This document shows positions 30,867-43,539 of a stretch of 64,000 bases of DNA, one piece after another. The notes beneath the pieces are model-generated. The model was not told the origin of the DNA. It saw only the letters and a list, made by a program, of their open reading frames with translations, and made no database searches. Source of the DNA: Macrolepiota albuminosa (lineage: Eukaryota; Basidiomycota; Agaricomycetes; Agaricales; Agaricaceae); contig JAMWFC010000082.1 in assembly GCA_027475525.1 (NCBI GenBank), positions 3,382,615-3,446,614 on the forward strand, in the 5' to 3' direction. How positions within the stretch are numbered: position 1 is the first letter of the stretch; every line of letters begins with the position of its first letter. The translations under genes were made by a program, and so were the position numbers.

Positions 30867-33164
30867 ATGTCTTTCCATATTCCAACTCTGCCCCCCATCC
30901 CCTCAAAGGAAGCTCAGGATGCTGCCAACATGTACATTGCCAAGGCCAATAACTTTGTTAGGCGCATCAAGGGTGTGGGTGCGGAGGCGCCTCCAAACCT
31001 CATTGTTGCAGTTATGAAGCTGTTGGAGTGTTGATACAACGTTCGTGTCCTTGGCATAGGCTGGAACAGGGAGATTGAAGTGCGGGAGTGGTGTTGTGCA
31101 CGGTACATGGATAACTATGGGGCTGAATAGCTGGGTCCTTTTTCTTGTTTTGTGAGTTGTTGCCAATGGTTGCCGCATTGCTACTAACAGATCTCCTAGG
31201 TGCCTCCTCCCATCCCAACTATTGAGGATGAGTTAGAGGATATCCTTTCTGGCACCTTGCCAATGACGGTAAGTGCACCAGTGAGTATCTCTGACTGTGA
31301 TTTCTAACTTAGCTGTGGTCTGATCTGTCTCCTTGTAGTAAGCAAGAGGTGTTGGTGCTGCTCACCAATATGCAGGTCAATGCTGAGATGGCAGCCATTT
31401 GTGAGGACATGCTGGCAGAGGCCTTGCGAGATGCCAAGGAGAGGACAAAGGCCTTGGAGGAGCAAGAAGCCGCTGGTGAGAACCTGGTTGCTAAGAAGAA
31501 GTCGCCAGTTGCTAGGAGGCAGGTGTCAGAGGGGAAGGATTCCCGCATTGGTAGTGCACAGAGCCCAGCACTACCAGCAAGCAAATCGGGCTCTCCAGTC
31601 AAGCCTGGCAAGACCTTGAAGAAGAAGGTAAGTCTGGATGTCCTTACCGCTGGTGCTCGCAGCTCATTTACTTTTAAGTCTCGCAAGGCTACCACCCCCC
31701 GTTACGTGGTAAGTTGTTTTTGCCAAGGTTCCTTCTTTGCTAAATGATTACTTTTCAGGCACCAACACAAACCACTTTTAGCAATGCAGAGCTAAAGAGC
31801 TTGCTGGTGGTGCAATGGGATGAGGTGGTTTTGAGGCACCAACACAAACCACTTTTAGCAATGCAGAGCTAAAGAGCTTGCTGGTGGTGCAATGGGATGA
31901 GGTGGTTTTGATGAGGGAATGGAAGCAGGAGTGGTCTTGCCAGAGATGAAGGACAAATGGACAGCAAGTGCCACCACCAGGCAGGAGTTCAAGGACTCCC
32001 AAGGAGCAGTAAGCACCCTAGTCTTTCCTACCGTGCTTGCTAATGTTCTCGTAGTGCAACAAGTGCTGGGCCGACAATGATCCAGAGGGGTGCTGGTACC
32101 CCACTGGTAGCCAGCCTTGCTACCAGTGTGGGATGTTAAAACGGGCCTGCACCCTGGATGGCGCCAAGAGTCGTGAGCACAGGGGAGCTCCTGACATGGT
32201 AGTGGAGCGCACGTTCAATTGTGCTGTCTTGGTCAAGAGAGTGCGGGAGTTTGTCAAGAGAGAGAAGAAGAAAAAGGCTGCTGGTGACGCAGCTGTGATC
32301 AGCACAAGTTCCCTGGCACTGCCAATGCGTCAAGGGGACAAGAACACAACAGTCAGTACCCATGGCACCAGTGAGTGCCAAGGAACGGCAGTTCCTTCAA
32401 AACAACAAGTCTCTTCACCTGCCAAGGGGAAGGGCAAAGCCAAATGCACACAGGTGGTGTCATCCCCCTCATCCCCCAAAGATATAGAAATGAAGGAGCT
32501 GGAGAATGTGCTTGCCGCCAGCCGTCTCCCTCCTTACGATTCCAAAGCTGGGCCCAGCAAGCTGCTATCCCCCATCCATCTGTGGGGGGCCTCCTTGCTG
32601 ACCGTCGACAACGATGGGGACACGGCAATGTCTCCTGTAGCAGAGGAGGATGCAGGAAGGGCGGCAGTGGTTGGCGATGATGAGGACGTGGTAGGGGAGA
32701 AGGACCCGGCAGTACAGGTGGTGGCAGAAGAGCAGGAGGTCGAGGGAACCGCAGTTGAGCCACCCAGGGATGAACCGTCCTGGCAGATGCTGCCATGTTT
32801 TGGTCTTGCCGCCCCCTGGCAGTCAGTTTCTGATGAGGAAGAGCTTGCCAGACTTGAGCCCCGGCAACCAATAGTCGCCTGGGTGGACCCCTCTTGGACC
32901 CCCCAGCCTGTACCTCACGTTGATGGCGACGCCTTCTGTTGGCTGGGCCAAGACCTGGTCTACCCAGTGGTTGCCTTGCATCCTTGGGAGATGCTGGAGC
33001 ATTTTGCTGGGAGGGCAATCAGGATGGAGGAGGTGTTGAGTCAGGAGCAGGAATGTATCCATGCCCAGCTCATGGCTTTTTGCCTCCGTTACAACAACTT
33101 GGTGCATAGTCTTGCCGTCCTGCAAAACTACCAGGCTGACTGGCAGTTCACCAACAATATTTGA
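30867..33164 (+). pseudogene. Antisense accessory gene of gypsy element 2 (cysteine cluster protein)
   Basis: Homologue of 21,720-23,954, again antisense to pol. Exons: 30867-31151 (MSFHIPTLPPIP, 285 nt as in element 1), 31200-31268 (69 nt), 31339-31627, 31679-31708 (30 nt), 31759-32008, 32055-33164. The cysteine cluster at the start of the last exon is conserved (CNKCWAD, GCWYP, PCYQCG, CTLDG). Then come REFVKREKKKK, an Asp/Glu-rich middle, DLVYPVVALHPWEM, also present in element 1, and a helical end (QDGKTMHQ is not in this frame). Damage: two Trp-to-stop changes in exon 1, a 1-nt deletion in exon 5, and the 77-bp duplication at 31,757. Conservation of exon lengths across two diverged copies argues for past selection on the protein. 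Confidence 0.75.
31757..31910. repeat. 77-bp perfect tandem duplication (antisense gene exon 5)
   Basis: Copies 31,757-31,833 and 31,834-31,910 are identical; the element 1 homologue has the segment once, and without the extra copy exon 5 is 173 nt against 174. Confidence 0.9.
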
Positions 33165-33639
33165 CCTGGTGACTTGCTGCCATTGCACAACGCCTCCCTC
33201 CCACCTTCTGACGACTCATTACCGCTGGACAATGAGGACATGTATTAAACGGACTGTAGAGTAGATCAGCCATTTTATGTTTATATTTTTTTGTACTTGC
33301 CACCATCCTTATATATTTGTTGGCAGCCTCAGCTTAACCAGACATGAAGACAGTAAGTAAGGTATGGCAAGGAAAAATAGGGAGATAACCAAAGTAAGGG
33401 ACTTAGCAGAATAACAAAAAGAAACGAAAGAGAACACTCAGTAAATCATCATAGCAAAAAACCCTTGGCGAAGGTTGTGCAAGGTGCTAAGCGTTGGTGA
33501 CATGCTAGCACTGCGTCTTGAGTATGTATGGCAAATGTCTGTGAAGTATAGTACAGTAAGCAAATCAGTAAGAAAAGTAAATTAAGTAAAAGTGAAATTG
33601 GAGGCTTATCAATGATTGATAGTATTTTAGTTGTTTCCT

Positions 33640-33948
33640 TCTTCTTCCGCTATTGTTGGCAAGTCGTCATTGTTCAATAGTTTGGTTTTTTCAAGTTCTC
33701 ATAGTTTAGCAGTATCAATGTCTAGCGCCTCCAGTGGTAAGTTGATTTGTTCTCTAGCGAGGTACAGCAAGAGATGAAAGGCAGCAACTGGTTGGTAAAG
33801 TACTGACCCATCTAGTTCACAAAGGACATAAGTGCCTCCACGGTTACGCGAGATAACTGCCAATGGCCCCAAGTAGCGTGGGCGCATCTTTTTGTTATAC
33901 AATGTCTCTATTTTGGAATTGCGTATGAGCACTAGCGCGCCTCGCAGT
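33640..33948 (-). pseudogene. Integrase C-terminal fragment of gypsy element 2
   Basis: Encodes ALVLIRNSKIETLYNKKM, RPRYLGPLAVISRNRGG and LAREQINLPLEALDIDTAKL, matching the end of pol in element 1 and showing the residues that element 1 has lost by deletion. Similarity stops abruptly at 33,948. Confidence 0.8.
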
Positions 33949-34107
33949 AGACGGGATTACAATGTTCCCACTGTTCCTCGACTGTGTCATCCCTACCAAA
34001 AGCCGTCCTTCGTTTGGCATCAAGAGATTTCACTTGACGATACCTTACGTCATACTCATATCAGTGGAAATAAACTTTCAAGTGTCAGCTAATTGTACAA
34101 CGACAAC

Positions 34108-35200
34108 TTAAAAATCAGACTTGCAAGGTGCCACGTGGCAATGCAATCTTGCGAGGGAGTCACATATTTCACTGCACCTCAAGGTATCTGGATCCACATC
34201 AAATAGCCGGGCAGGATATTCGAATTCCTTGTCTGGCTTGTCTGGGCAATCATGGTAGCATGCTTGGGAAAAATCCACAATGAACGGTTTATCATCAAGG
34301 CATGTGATACTTTCATCAAGGTCAAAATTATTGTGTCCAATGCTGCTCTTGTGCATTTCCAGCAAAAGCTTGACAGCCCGAACACTTGAATTAAAAGTTA
34401 CGTCAAAATTTTAACAACAGATTGAAAAAAATTACTTGCCCGAAGTTTGAAAGGCCACTACCTGTCGACCATGCCAGGTTTTCGTTTGAACCACAATATT
34501 GATGTACCCTACAAGCACAATCAATACGCTTGTTGTATAATTTCCAACAGAGCTTAGTTTCATACAATCCATAGTGTTTTGGGACTCCTTTGCCATAGAC
34601 AGACTCGTTTCTGCATAAATAATCTTAATAGAATATTTGAATAATCTTAATAGAATATTTGAATAATCTTAATAGAATTTCGCTTCTTGTTTGTAACTCT
34701 GGAATGTTTCAGAATACGACTCTTTATCGCTACCCCAGAGTATCTTGACGACAACGTCACGAGGGGAAGGTTCGTGATCCTTCCCATGAAATGATATTCC
34801 TTGTATTGGAAGTATCCGTCGATCTTTTCAGTCACATCAATAGTGGCAACAACACCTGGTTGCATGAGTTTGACAGAGCTGCTTTGATGGAAAGTAACCT
34901 CGTTGGAAGCTACGCCCTTTGGGAACGATGTTGGAAGAGAATTTGAGTGTGAGGGACATCGACTGAAGTTGGCTAAAGCAGTTATGAAGTATTCGTTCTG
35001 TTGTTGAACGTTGAAGGTTTATATTCAATGTGCCAGATTGGTGGGACAAGCTGCCTATTTTTGAAGCATCTGGTATTCGGTCCGCGTAAGAATATCTCTC
35101 ACACCAAAAACCCTGGGACGTGCTGATTGACCGTGTTCTTGAAGGACCCTGCCGAAGAATCAGTGGAAGGCGGTTAATTAGACGATCGAGGGAACGGCAC
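34108..35200 (-). CDS. Protein kinase-like protein (fungal), exon structure uncertain
   Basis: Several exons on the minus strand carry kinase-like segments: DVVVKILWGSDKE with the usual Lys and a following QEAKFY (near 34,700), GVPKHYGLYET (near 34,570), and EMHKSSIGHNNFDL with PFIVDFSQACYHDC (34,330-34,240), which stand where the catalytic loop and DFG motif would be. The catalytic loop lacks the usual HRD and DFG reads DFS, so activity is doubtful. Such kinase-like proteins are common in mushroom genomes. No clear ATG was found, the exon joins were not all resolved, and it abuts the broken end of a retrotransposon, so it may be damaged. Confidence 0.45.
34621..34680. repeat. 22-bp tandem repeat, 2.7 copies
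   Basis: Unit AATCTTAATAGAATATTTGA plus two bases repeats from 34,621. It follows a coding segment of the kinase-like gene and probably lies in an intron. Confidence 0.8.
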
Positions 35201-35202
35201 AA

Positions 35203-35712
35203 GTGAGGTGGGAAATGAAGAAATCAAGCTTTCGACTTGTTTTGTATTTATTGTCATGATGAACTCCTCCTGTATACAACCATCAACCAACATACGAATT
35301 GCTTCATTACGAACACCTCTGACGAAGCGAGTAAGCCATACAACCCTGTCGTATGAGTGATGAGCTGCTGCTGCTGTTCTATGGTAGCGACTGGTACACT
35401 TGACGCTTTACCAGGCAGCAACCTAGTACAAGTGGGCTGCTACGAGGACTATCCTGATCCAAGCGTCCCTGCAATCCTTGCACGCTGGAAGAAAGTGTTA
35501 CTTTGCAGCTTCTTTATGTCCTCGTTGCAGCGCTAGCGATAGATCTGGTGTCTTCCACCTTCTGAGTGAGTTATGGGAAACGCCGATACCAGAAAGTAGG
35601 ACAAAAATCCCATTAACTATTCTACAGTAATCATATTGGCGGGTACAAGAAATCATAAAAACATTATAGCTGGGAGCAATGGTGTCAGTTATATATCGGC
35701 AAAGGTAATAAT
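35203..35712. other. Intergenic, no gene seen
   Basis: About 500 bp between the upstream end of the kinase-like gene and the stop of phospholipase D. I see no open frame or repeat that stands out; it should hold the promoter of the kinase-like gene. Confidence 0.5.
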
Positions 35713-38700
35713 CTAGTCACAGGTTTTCAGAGGAGATATCAGAGGTTTAGAGGGATAACCATACCGATCAGCATTAAATAAGAAATTATTGGCGATATCT
35801 TCGCCTTCCAAAAAGCGATTGGGAAACAGGACTGTAGAGATGGTTTTAAAGCGTCAAGACGACGTTGTGAATCGAATCGACGCAAAAAATACCTAAATGT
35901 CCATTGGTCTGACCCAAGAGCTTCTCCATTTCTTCGCGTTCCCATTTTTCAAAGGGTTCGCTGCCCCGGGTAGGTCGTCTAGGTCGAAAATCCTTTTCCG
36001 AATGACCGACGACGCTATTAAAAGTTGATGCCGAACGGTTCTCCAGGCCCTCTCGACTCTGACGAATTTCTTCATCAGAACCTGTCTCCATAAGTGCACT
36101 TTCATCGCCCGTTTCTGACGGGACCCTGCCAACCGGCTCAGAACTCGTGCTGTCACGAGGCTAGAAAGAAGCAGAGCTCATGAATGATACGAAGTGGTCG
36201 TTAAAAAGGAAACTTACTCTCTTATTTAACCTTTCGTGGTGAAGAACAAACTCTTTGTATTGTTTCCATGTCGTAATCAAATCGTCAGGGATTGCATGAA
36301 AGACTTTTCGATAAATCTGAGTCTGTATATCTCTGATTGATAGGTGACTCAATTAATGGACGAAATAACCCACATTGTGCACAGCACTGGCTACCCAGAC
36401 ATCCTTCCAGAAAGCATCAGATATGGGATCTTCAAACCCATCGACTTCGACTTTGGGGCGTGGGGTCTTTATCTTCCAAGAATTCATCGACATCCGTATC
36501 GACGCGCGTGCCTCGACAGCAGCCTGCTCTTCCTTGTTGGCGTCATTAATTCCTGATTGGGTATGAGGAGGCTGATCATCAGTCTGAGGGGACTTCGATG
36601 CGTTGGCAGGAGCGCCGTATAGTGTGCGATCGTCGGTGCGAGGTTGGGCATCCCCGTTCTCTGTCACTGATTTACAGGGGCGCAAATTGGACACATCACG
36701 TTCAGTCATATCCTCAACTGTGTCGATCCCCTGCTTGGAAGACTCGTGTATTTGGTTCGTAGGTGGTCGTCGTTCGGCAACAGTTTTTTCTTCAAGAGTG
36801 GGCACCATTGAACTTGCAAACCCAGGCACTTCCCGACCTTCACGCGTGAAGGTTTTCCGCTCGTTTTTCAAAATATCGTCGCCTGCTGCAGATGAGGCAG
36901 CTTTCTCCCCCATACCCGCCTTCTGTAACGTGTTTGTCGTTGCTTTAGAAAAATTTTCGCCCATCGCATGGACGGCTATAAAGAGGATAAGGAATAATTG
37001 CGAGCATCAGGGAGACATCATACCTTGGTTAGCGCCACCAAGTGTATCACGGAACAGCGCGCCGGCAGCGGTGCGTTGCTTGGATTTTTTGATATGTGTG
37101 ACCCCTTCCCTCCCATAAACCTGCTCTGTATCAGGATCCCAGGCATTTTCTGCATACTCGGGTTCCACGGGTTCCTTTGCCATGAGGTCTTCCTCATCCA
37201 ACGCATCCACATTTACTCCAAGATGCTCTCGCATCAATCGAACTCGGAGTGTATGGGCAAAACGACCCACTTTGAACGGTTTTCCCGCCATTGTGCTAGA
37301 GCCCGTGAACAAATTTCCTTTGAGAGTAGATAAGACTCGCTGTGGACACTTACCAGTTGATCATGTCGGTGTCTCGAATAACCGCGGCCAATTCAGAATC
37401 ACGATCTCCGCGTTGAGAACGCTCGTTAATGTTGGCACTACCAATGATAGCCAGTCGATCGTCCACGATACAGACTTTACCATGTATGTAGACCTGCGAA
37501 AATCGATTAAAAGGGCATCTCACTGACACAATATGCGCACCTGTTCAGTGGTCAAAACATCCCCACGCATTTTGGCCCAGTTTCTCAGCGAAAAGACAGA
37601 TATATACTCATCCGGCTATAGAAACGAGCATTCAGGACAATACAAATAAAGAGATGAAATGATGAATCCCAACATCAATGCCCTCTTTACGTAGTCGAGC
37701 AAATATTGAATGAGGGCCTCGAGAGATGGTGCGGTTTTGGCATTCAAGTATAATCCGGATCTAGTCATAGAACAAGATGAGTTGACCGTCAACGGCCTCT
37801 ATAGGTTGGCGACACACCGCACTGGCATCACTATGATCAACAGGGAAGGTGAAGCCAGGGAGCAAGGGTATCACGATGCAGCATCTCCATGGGATACCAT
37901 CGTGGTATGCGCGGATAATTCTATGGACGATCGCATCTCCAATCTTGTTTTCGACCTTGACATCATTCACCACCGTCCTTCCCGCGAATGTTTACCATCA
38001 ATTGTCACAGATCGAAACGAGCAAATATCAGCAAAACGTACGAGGAGATAAGAAATTGGTTTTCGATGTATACAAAATGCTCCGACATTTGAATCGCTGA
38101 TAGATCAACTGTCAACCCCACAATGTATAGCGGAAGAATACGAACACAAACCCTTGAGATAAGCGTTCTGTACGGAATGCTCGATCTTTGCGGGAGTACC
38201 CATCGACCACGGCCCAGCGGAGCGGCAGATCTGCATCTCACAAGTCCCCGTGAGCCCTAACTGATGCAGTTCTCCAGGCTTGAACTCCGGCGGAGGCAAT
38301 AAGAATGGCATAAGCCGAGAGTGGTTCTATGTCCGTTGACAATTCTGAACGACTGAGATCTATAATACTAAAACGGACCTTTATTCTCAGGAGATAGTTC
38401 CATCTTGGAAGTACAGGTTAATAACACGATGCGAAATTTCTACCCCATCACTAACCTCTGCACGAAATGGCGGGCAAGATCTCGGGCAGGTTGCCCGACC
38501 ACCTGCATTCCTACGTCATGCCTAAACAGTGCGCATTCAATTTTGAGAGCCAGATATGACAAAGATATATACCAAGGCATCCTGGGAACTTTTGTACGAT
38601 CATACATGTCCTCTTCAGGCTTGTTGAGGGTATGGAAGTCAGTTACTCGGGGATTACTATAATCCTTTCCTGTGTCGCGCGTTAGTATAGAAAGGTTGTA

Positions 38701-41700
38701 TGCAATATGTACATCCGCACCTGGCCAAATTTCAGGTTGGTCAGTACCCTCAGTGTCATCCACAAGAACATGTTGTGGTGTGTCCCATCTGCATCACTTT
38801 CGACATCGTCGAGGAACCATAAATCATGGGCCACATACCGTCCGAAACAGAGGTCAAGACCGCCCATGAAAGCAATAGCTTGATCGATTACACACAATTT
38901 TTCGTGCTAAAGGAGGTCCGAAGGATATCAGAAGATAGCACAATCCATCGGAAAGAAATTTAGTCACATGTGCCCAGTAGAAGGTACCAGTTTGGAAATG
39001 GGACGGAGATCGCTGAACCATTACATTTGGATGTAGCGACATTAAACGCTGTTTAGCATAGCTGGTTTAACAGATTACACATTTGAACTTAAACAGACTA
39101 TGACAAGCTTACTTGCTGTCAGTAGGCGTAGTACGATTTGAGACTTCTTGACTGAAATCACGCAAAAATCGGCATATTGATGTTCTCGGAGAGAGAGGCA
39201 CTCACTATAGAATGATATAAATTTTAACGCCTTCCTTTGCTTTCCTCTCCAATAGACGGTCCAATCGATAGCGCTCCTTACCTGGACGTCGCATATGAAG
39301 CTCTGTACGGTGTAAGACGGAACCCCGAAAACTAGAAAGCTGACTCTAACCAGGAGACAACCACCAGTCATGGATGTAGATAGTTTCTCGGGCCAGAAGG
39401 ATAGCACGCGAGAGATTCCAGAAGTAATCACGCTTCCAAGCATGTGAGTTTCGTAACAAACTGGGTACTGATTTGCTCACACCGTCAACGAGCCATTGTG
39501 CCGCAACATTAAGACGAATTGGTGCGAAGCTGTCAAAACGGTTCTTGCCGGCATAATGCGAGGTCGCTGCCACTTTCTCGAAGGCAGTAATCCATTGTAA
39601 CATTTGTCTCTATAGTAGCAAGAGTAAAGGTCAGGAATGGATATTGGTATATTATTAGTCTGAGGATACTAATAAAGATGAAATCCTTTTACCTCATTAC
39701 GAGCAAAGAGTTTGAGTCGCATCTGAGCATTGGTAACATAGAAAGTATGTTTCGAGACATCTTCAGAATGATCCCGTCCTTCTGGGGGTTGTTCATCATT
39801 TTTACCAACCATCGGGTTAACATTCGTTGAGGGATCTAGCATTACACAAGGTCCTTGGGAAGCGACAGACTCTGAACTATCCGAGCCATGGGATGACCTG
39901 TCATGGTCACCATCTCCGTGCGCATCATTTACTGAAGCCGCTCGACATCCGTCATCTGAGTGAAAGAGTCTAGAAAACCGAGAGGTTACTGAACCTATCA
40001 TAGACCGATGCCCTGTCTGTGGACGATTTGCCTGATGGGTTGACTTATGTATGGTACTAGGGACTTCAACATGTAAGAGGTTCAGGCCTTGCCTATAGTA
40101 TCGCTTCGGCCGTTCAATTTGAAATTCAGAATCAAGGAGGAACACATCCCAGACAGTCAACTGATTAAGCAGAAGTAAACATCAATATAAAAGAAAACCG
40201 TCAAACCAAACGATACCTCTCCTGGTTCCTCCATGACGACGAAATAGCTTTCACGGATGGCACACCATCTGGGGGCTTTCTTGGCTCTCCATCCTGTGGA
40301 TTTTCGTCCAAAACCTCCGCCACCACCAAGGCCTTCGGCAGCTATTTCAAGATATCCGGCCTTGTATTGGGACCCTCCGGACTGTGCCGTGGCTAACGAG
40401 AGGGCACTAATTTCAAGAAACCCAGCCAAGCGATTCGAAGACGGGTGGAACATCTGGAAAAGGTTTAAATATCTCCAGGTCACGAAGAACAAACATAATA
40501 CTCACAACCGCTCTTATCAACTGGACTAGGTAATTTTCCAGTGATTCACGTTGCAGACGGGCGAAATCAGTCTGACTGACATCACGGCCTTCTCGCTTGA
40601 GAAATTTAAAGTAGGGTAGACCTGAAGCTGTGCAGTGAAAAAAAATTAAACAATTAATTGAAGACGTACTTGTTCGCGGAAATTCAGGCATTTTGTCAAC
40701 GTTACGCTTGTAGACATTCGTGACAGTATAATGAGTGTGTAGGGATATAAAATCGCGTAATTGACGATATATGACCCAACGCACTGCCCCGTTTGCGTAT
40801 TCACATTCAATGCGAAATACAGACTTGGACCCGTGCAAAGGGTGCAGACTGTCACTGACCCGTATGCGAAGGCGGTGTAGAAGGACCGGTACGCGACGAT
40901 GATCTTTCTCGTCACGTTCAAACCATAGACGAAGCATCAAAGTGGCGAGGCCACCAGTAATTAGTTCGTCAGTGATACTCACCTGCTGAGATATCGTAGA
41001 AGGTCCTAGTTGTGTGGCTTCCCGTTGTTGGTTTATGATGTTAGGTATTAGAGAGCGGATCATGCTCCATCGATTACCGTCGCGTCCTGGCCTCGTGTCT
41101 GGATTAGGATCAGAGCCGGTTTTCGCACGTCGTAAATTCGGAAATTTGAGGGCAGAAGGAGAAGTCGAGAATTTGTGAGAGGGAGAAGCTCCTGGCCTGC
41201 TGGAACTCTCATTCCTCGAGCTGACTTTCAGATGATTGGTAATGCCTATCCTTGCGGATCTGTTTATCGGCGTCTGGCTTGTCGCAGCGCGAGGCGTACG
41301 TTCTCCAGAGTCATGGGTGTCAAAATCAAGCCCCTGTTTCTCTTCTCTTGGTGAATCTTTCGATGAATCCTGAAACCACTTCATAGGGCTCCAACTTTCG
41401 TCTCCTGTTCGACACTCTCTCTTTTTTTCCTTTTTGTCCGTCGGCTCGTACTCCAAAGCACTTCGAAAGTCATTTGGAGATACAAGTGGGAGCTTAGATA
41501 CACCATCAGGTGACATGAGATCTGGATTCTCCCTGGACAGCGACGGGGAGGAGGAAAGAGGATAGGATAAAGAGCGTGGAGGTCCCGTCCTCATAGAAGG
41601 CGAGTCTGAAAGAGATCGAAAGTAAGACCCGGGTGAGCGTTTTGGTGTACCATCAACGCCACTTGGACGAAGTGGTGGTCCTAATATACCCTCTTCATTT

Positions 41701-41771
41701 TGCGAATTCACGTTATTAACGTCTTTCTGTCGAGCAGAGGCGGCATCGCGCACGGTGCCCGCGAGCGACAT
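35713..41771 (-). CDS. PLD1: Phospholipase D (PX-PH-HKD-HKD type)
   Basis: Hydrolyses phosphatidylcholine to phosphatidic acid and choline at membranes; in fungi it acts in secretion, sporulation and signalling. Start MSLAGTVRD at 41,771; a long Ser/Pro-rich disordered N-terminus to about 40,950; PX domain ([20 protein letters not shown], about 40,830); PH domain ([16 protein letters not shown] to [19 protein letters not shown], about 40,350-40,210); first catalytic region with [20 protein letters not shown] and HKD1 HEKLCVID (38,906-38,883, first His next to an intron); [18 protein letters not shown]2 HGKVCIVD (37,484-37,461) followed by [17 protein letters not shown]. The C-terminal part has [19 protein letters not shown] and ends at TAG 35,713-35,715. 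Many introns of ~50 bp split it; no disabling change was seen. Single-copy host gene, independent of the neighbouring transposons. Confidence 0.92.
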
Positions 41772-41907
41772 AAGACCGAGCTTAACGTCGGCCTCGACTA
41801 GTTCAGTGACGCGACTAATTGAGCTAGAGTTTATCCGAGTAGTGATTGGTCCGCAGTCTTTGATGACATCACATCATCAATGATTTATTAAGTAAAACCT
41901 GTAAAAA

Positions 41908-43539
41908 CTACAGTCCAGCTGCGCTTCGTCCAGCTTTTATCCCGAAAACCGCTCCCCCAGTCAACCCACTACCTCCCGGGTAATTGTTAAAAAACAGGCC
42001 TCCCACCATCTCACCCGTACAGAATAGCCCAGGAATTTCACGTCCATCTTCTCTCAATACAGCCGCGGACTTAGGATCAATTGCCAGACCGCCAAATGTA
42101 AAGGTTACTCCACAAGTAACTTTAACAGCCATGAAAGATGGTTTGTCCAGAGGCAGAGCCCAGTTGGACTTCGGTAGTGTGAGTTGCTTGGCTTTGGACT
42201 GTGTAGACAGCCCATCCTTCACCGCTGGATCCCACCGAAGACCTGGATGCTCCTCCCGGTGGAAGTAGACGGCCTCGTTGAACTCCTTCAATGTTGCTAT
42301 AAAGGTATTTTTATCAGTTAACCCCTTTTGAATGAGCCTATCTGCCAGCTCTTCAAGAGTGGGCGCGAGAATCTTCTCTACAATATTGTCGCCATATTCT
42401 TCCTCTCGGAGGCTAGCTATAACTCGAGAGTCCCAGATCTGGAAGGCATATCCCCCTGGTTGACTGAGAATAGCGCGTCCAAATTTTGCATACGTATAGT
42501 TACGGTAGTCTTCGCCTTCGTCCACAAAACGTACCCCGTTGGCGTTCACCATGATGCCCAGTGGATAACCAGATTTCGTATACTGGTTCGTGAGGTCGCG
42601 TGCGCCTGCAATGGCGGCGGCATTCGCATCCCAAGCGGTACTATGGCAGCCAGCCCAATCACCCGTGAATTTCCCACCAACTGCTTTAGCCAGGGCAAAC
42701 CCATCGCCAGTATTATATGGCGTTCCACGCACCTGAATGGCGTCTATAAATTGATATAACATTGATTTAGTTGTCTTACTCGTGCTTGTGCCCACCCAAC
42801 TCCAAGGTACTTTTCTCGGAGTTCTGTATTGGCCTCGAATCCACCTGCAGCCAAAATGATGGCGCGAGCTCTAAGTTCCACTTCTTGCCCATCTTTTCGA
42901 ACCACGAGGCCAGATATCTTGTCGTCAACCATTACGAATGACAACGCAGGTGTGTTGAACCAAATCTGAACACCAACTCTTTTGAGCGCTTGCTGATGCG
43001 CAGCAATCAAACCTTTTCCACCATTTTCAACACTAAGAACCATGCCACCCCAGAACTTTTGTCTTCCATTGACTTCATATGCTTGCCGGTTGAACGAGAA
43101 CACAAACGGAACTCGGACAAACTTAGCGAGCCAAGTGATGGCAGCTCGCGAGTTGTCGACTAATGCGTCAACCAGCGCCCGGTCGGGTTTGCCGTTCCCT
43201 AGGCGCATGATGTCCTCAACGAAATTGTCTCGCGTATAAGGTTCCATATCAATGCGTTCAATCAACTCAGGGGAGGGTATGTCCTTCACAATGGAAAGAA
43301 GGTCGTGTAATCCCCCATGCACTGTCCGATGCGCGCCAGCGGTGAAGAAACCATTGCCCCCTGCCCACTCCTTAGGGCATTTGTCGATTAAGAGAACTTG
43401 TGAGCATAATCTTCATTCGGTCCACCCACGTTTGTCAATTCGAGAACTCACCCCGTTTACAGCCGTGCTCCACCGCAGAGAGTGCTGCGCAGCTGCCCGC
43501 ATGACCTGAACCAATCACTATACAATCGAAAGTGTCCAT
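41908..43539 (-). CDS. FAD-dependent dehydrogenase, fumarate reductase/TcuA-like (FAD_binding_2)
   Basis: Three exons, 43539-43452, 43396-42780 and 42732-41908, total 1,530 nt, 509 residues; junctions are GT..AG and in phase. The N-terminus has the dinucleotide-binding motif CIVIGSGHAGSCAAL, and then GGNGFFTAGAHRTVHGG. The middle includes RAIILAAGGFEAN and the C-terminus GEMVGGLFFNNYPGGSG, both FAD-contact segments of the flavoprotein family of fumarate reductase, 3-ketosteroid dehydrogenase and tricarballylate dehydrogenase. FTFGGLAIDPKSAAVL fits the substrate-closure part. Size and motifs resemble TcuA-like enzymes most, but the substrate cannot be set from sequence. It lies 136 bp upstream of the phospholipase D start on the same strand. 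No organelle signal is evident. Confidence 0.85.

Larger units (their letters stand above)
29862..33948 (-). mobile_element. Rearranged Ty3/gypsy copy (element 2)
   Basis: Read on the minus strand: integrase C-terminus (33,948-33,650), antisense accessory gene (plus, 30,867-33,164), polypurine tract, first ~270 bp of a 3' LTR starting at 30,700, then a gag-end/protease fragment. LTR joined to protease is not a normal order, so an internal deletion or recombination with another copy occurred. Gag and most of pol are missing. It belongs to the same family as element 1 but has fewer CpGs. Confidence 0.8.
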
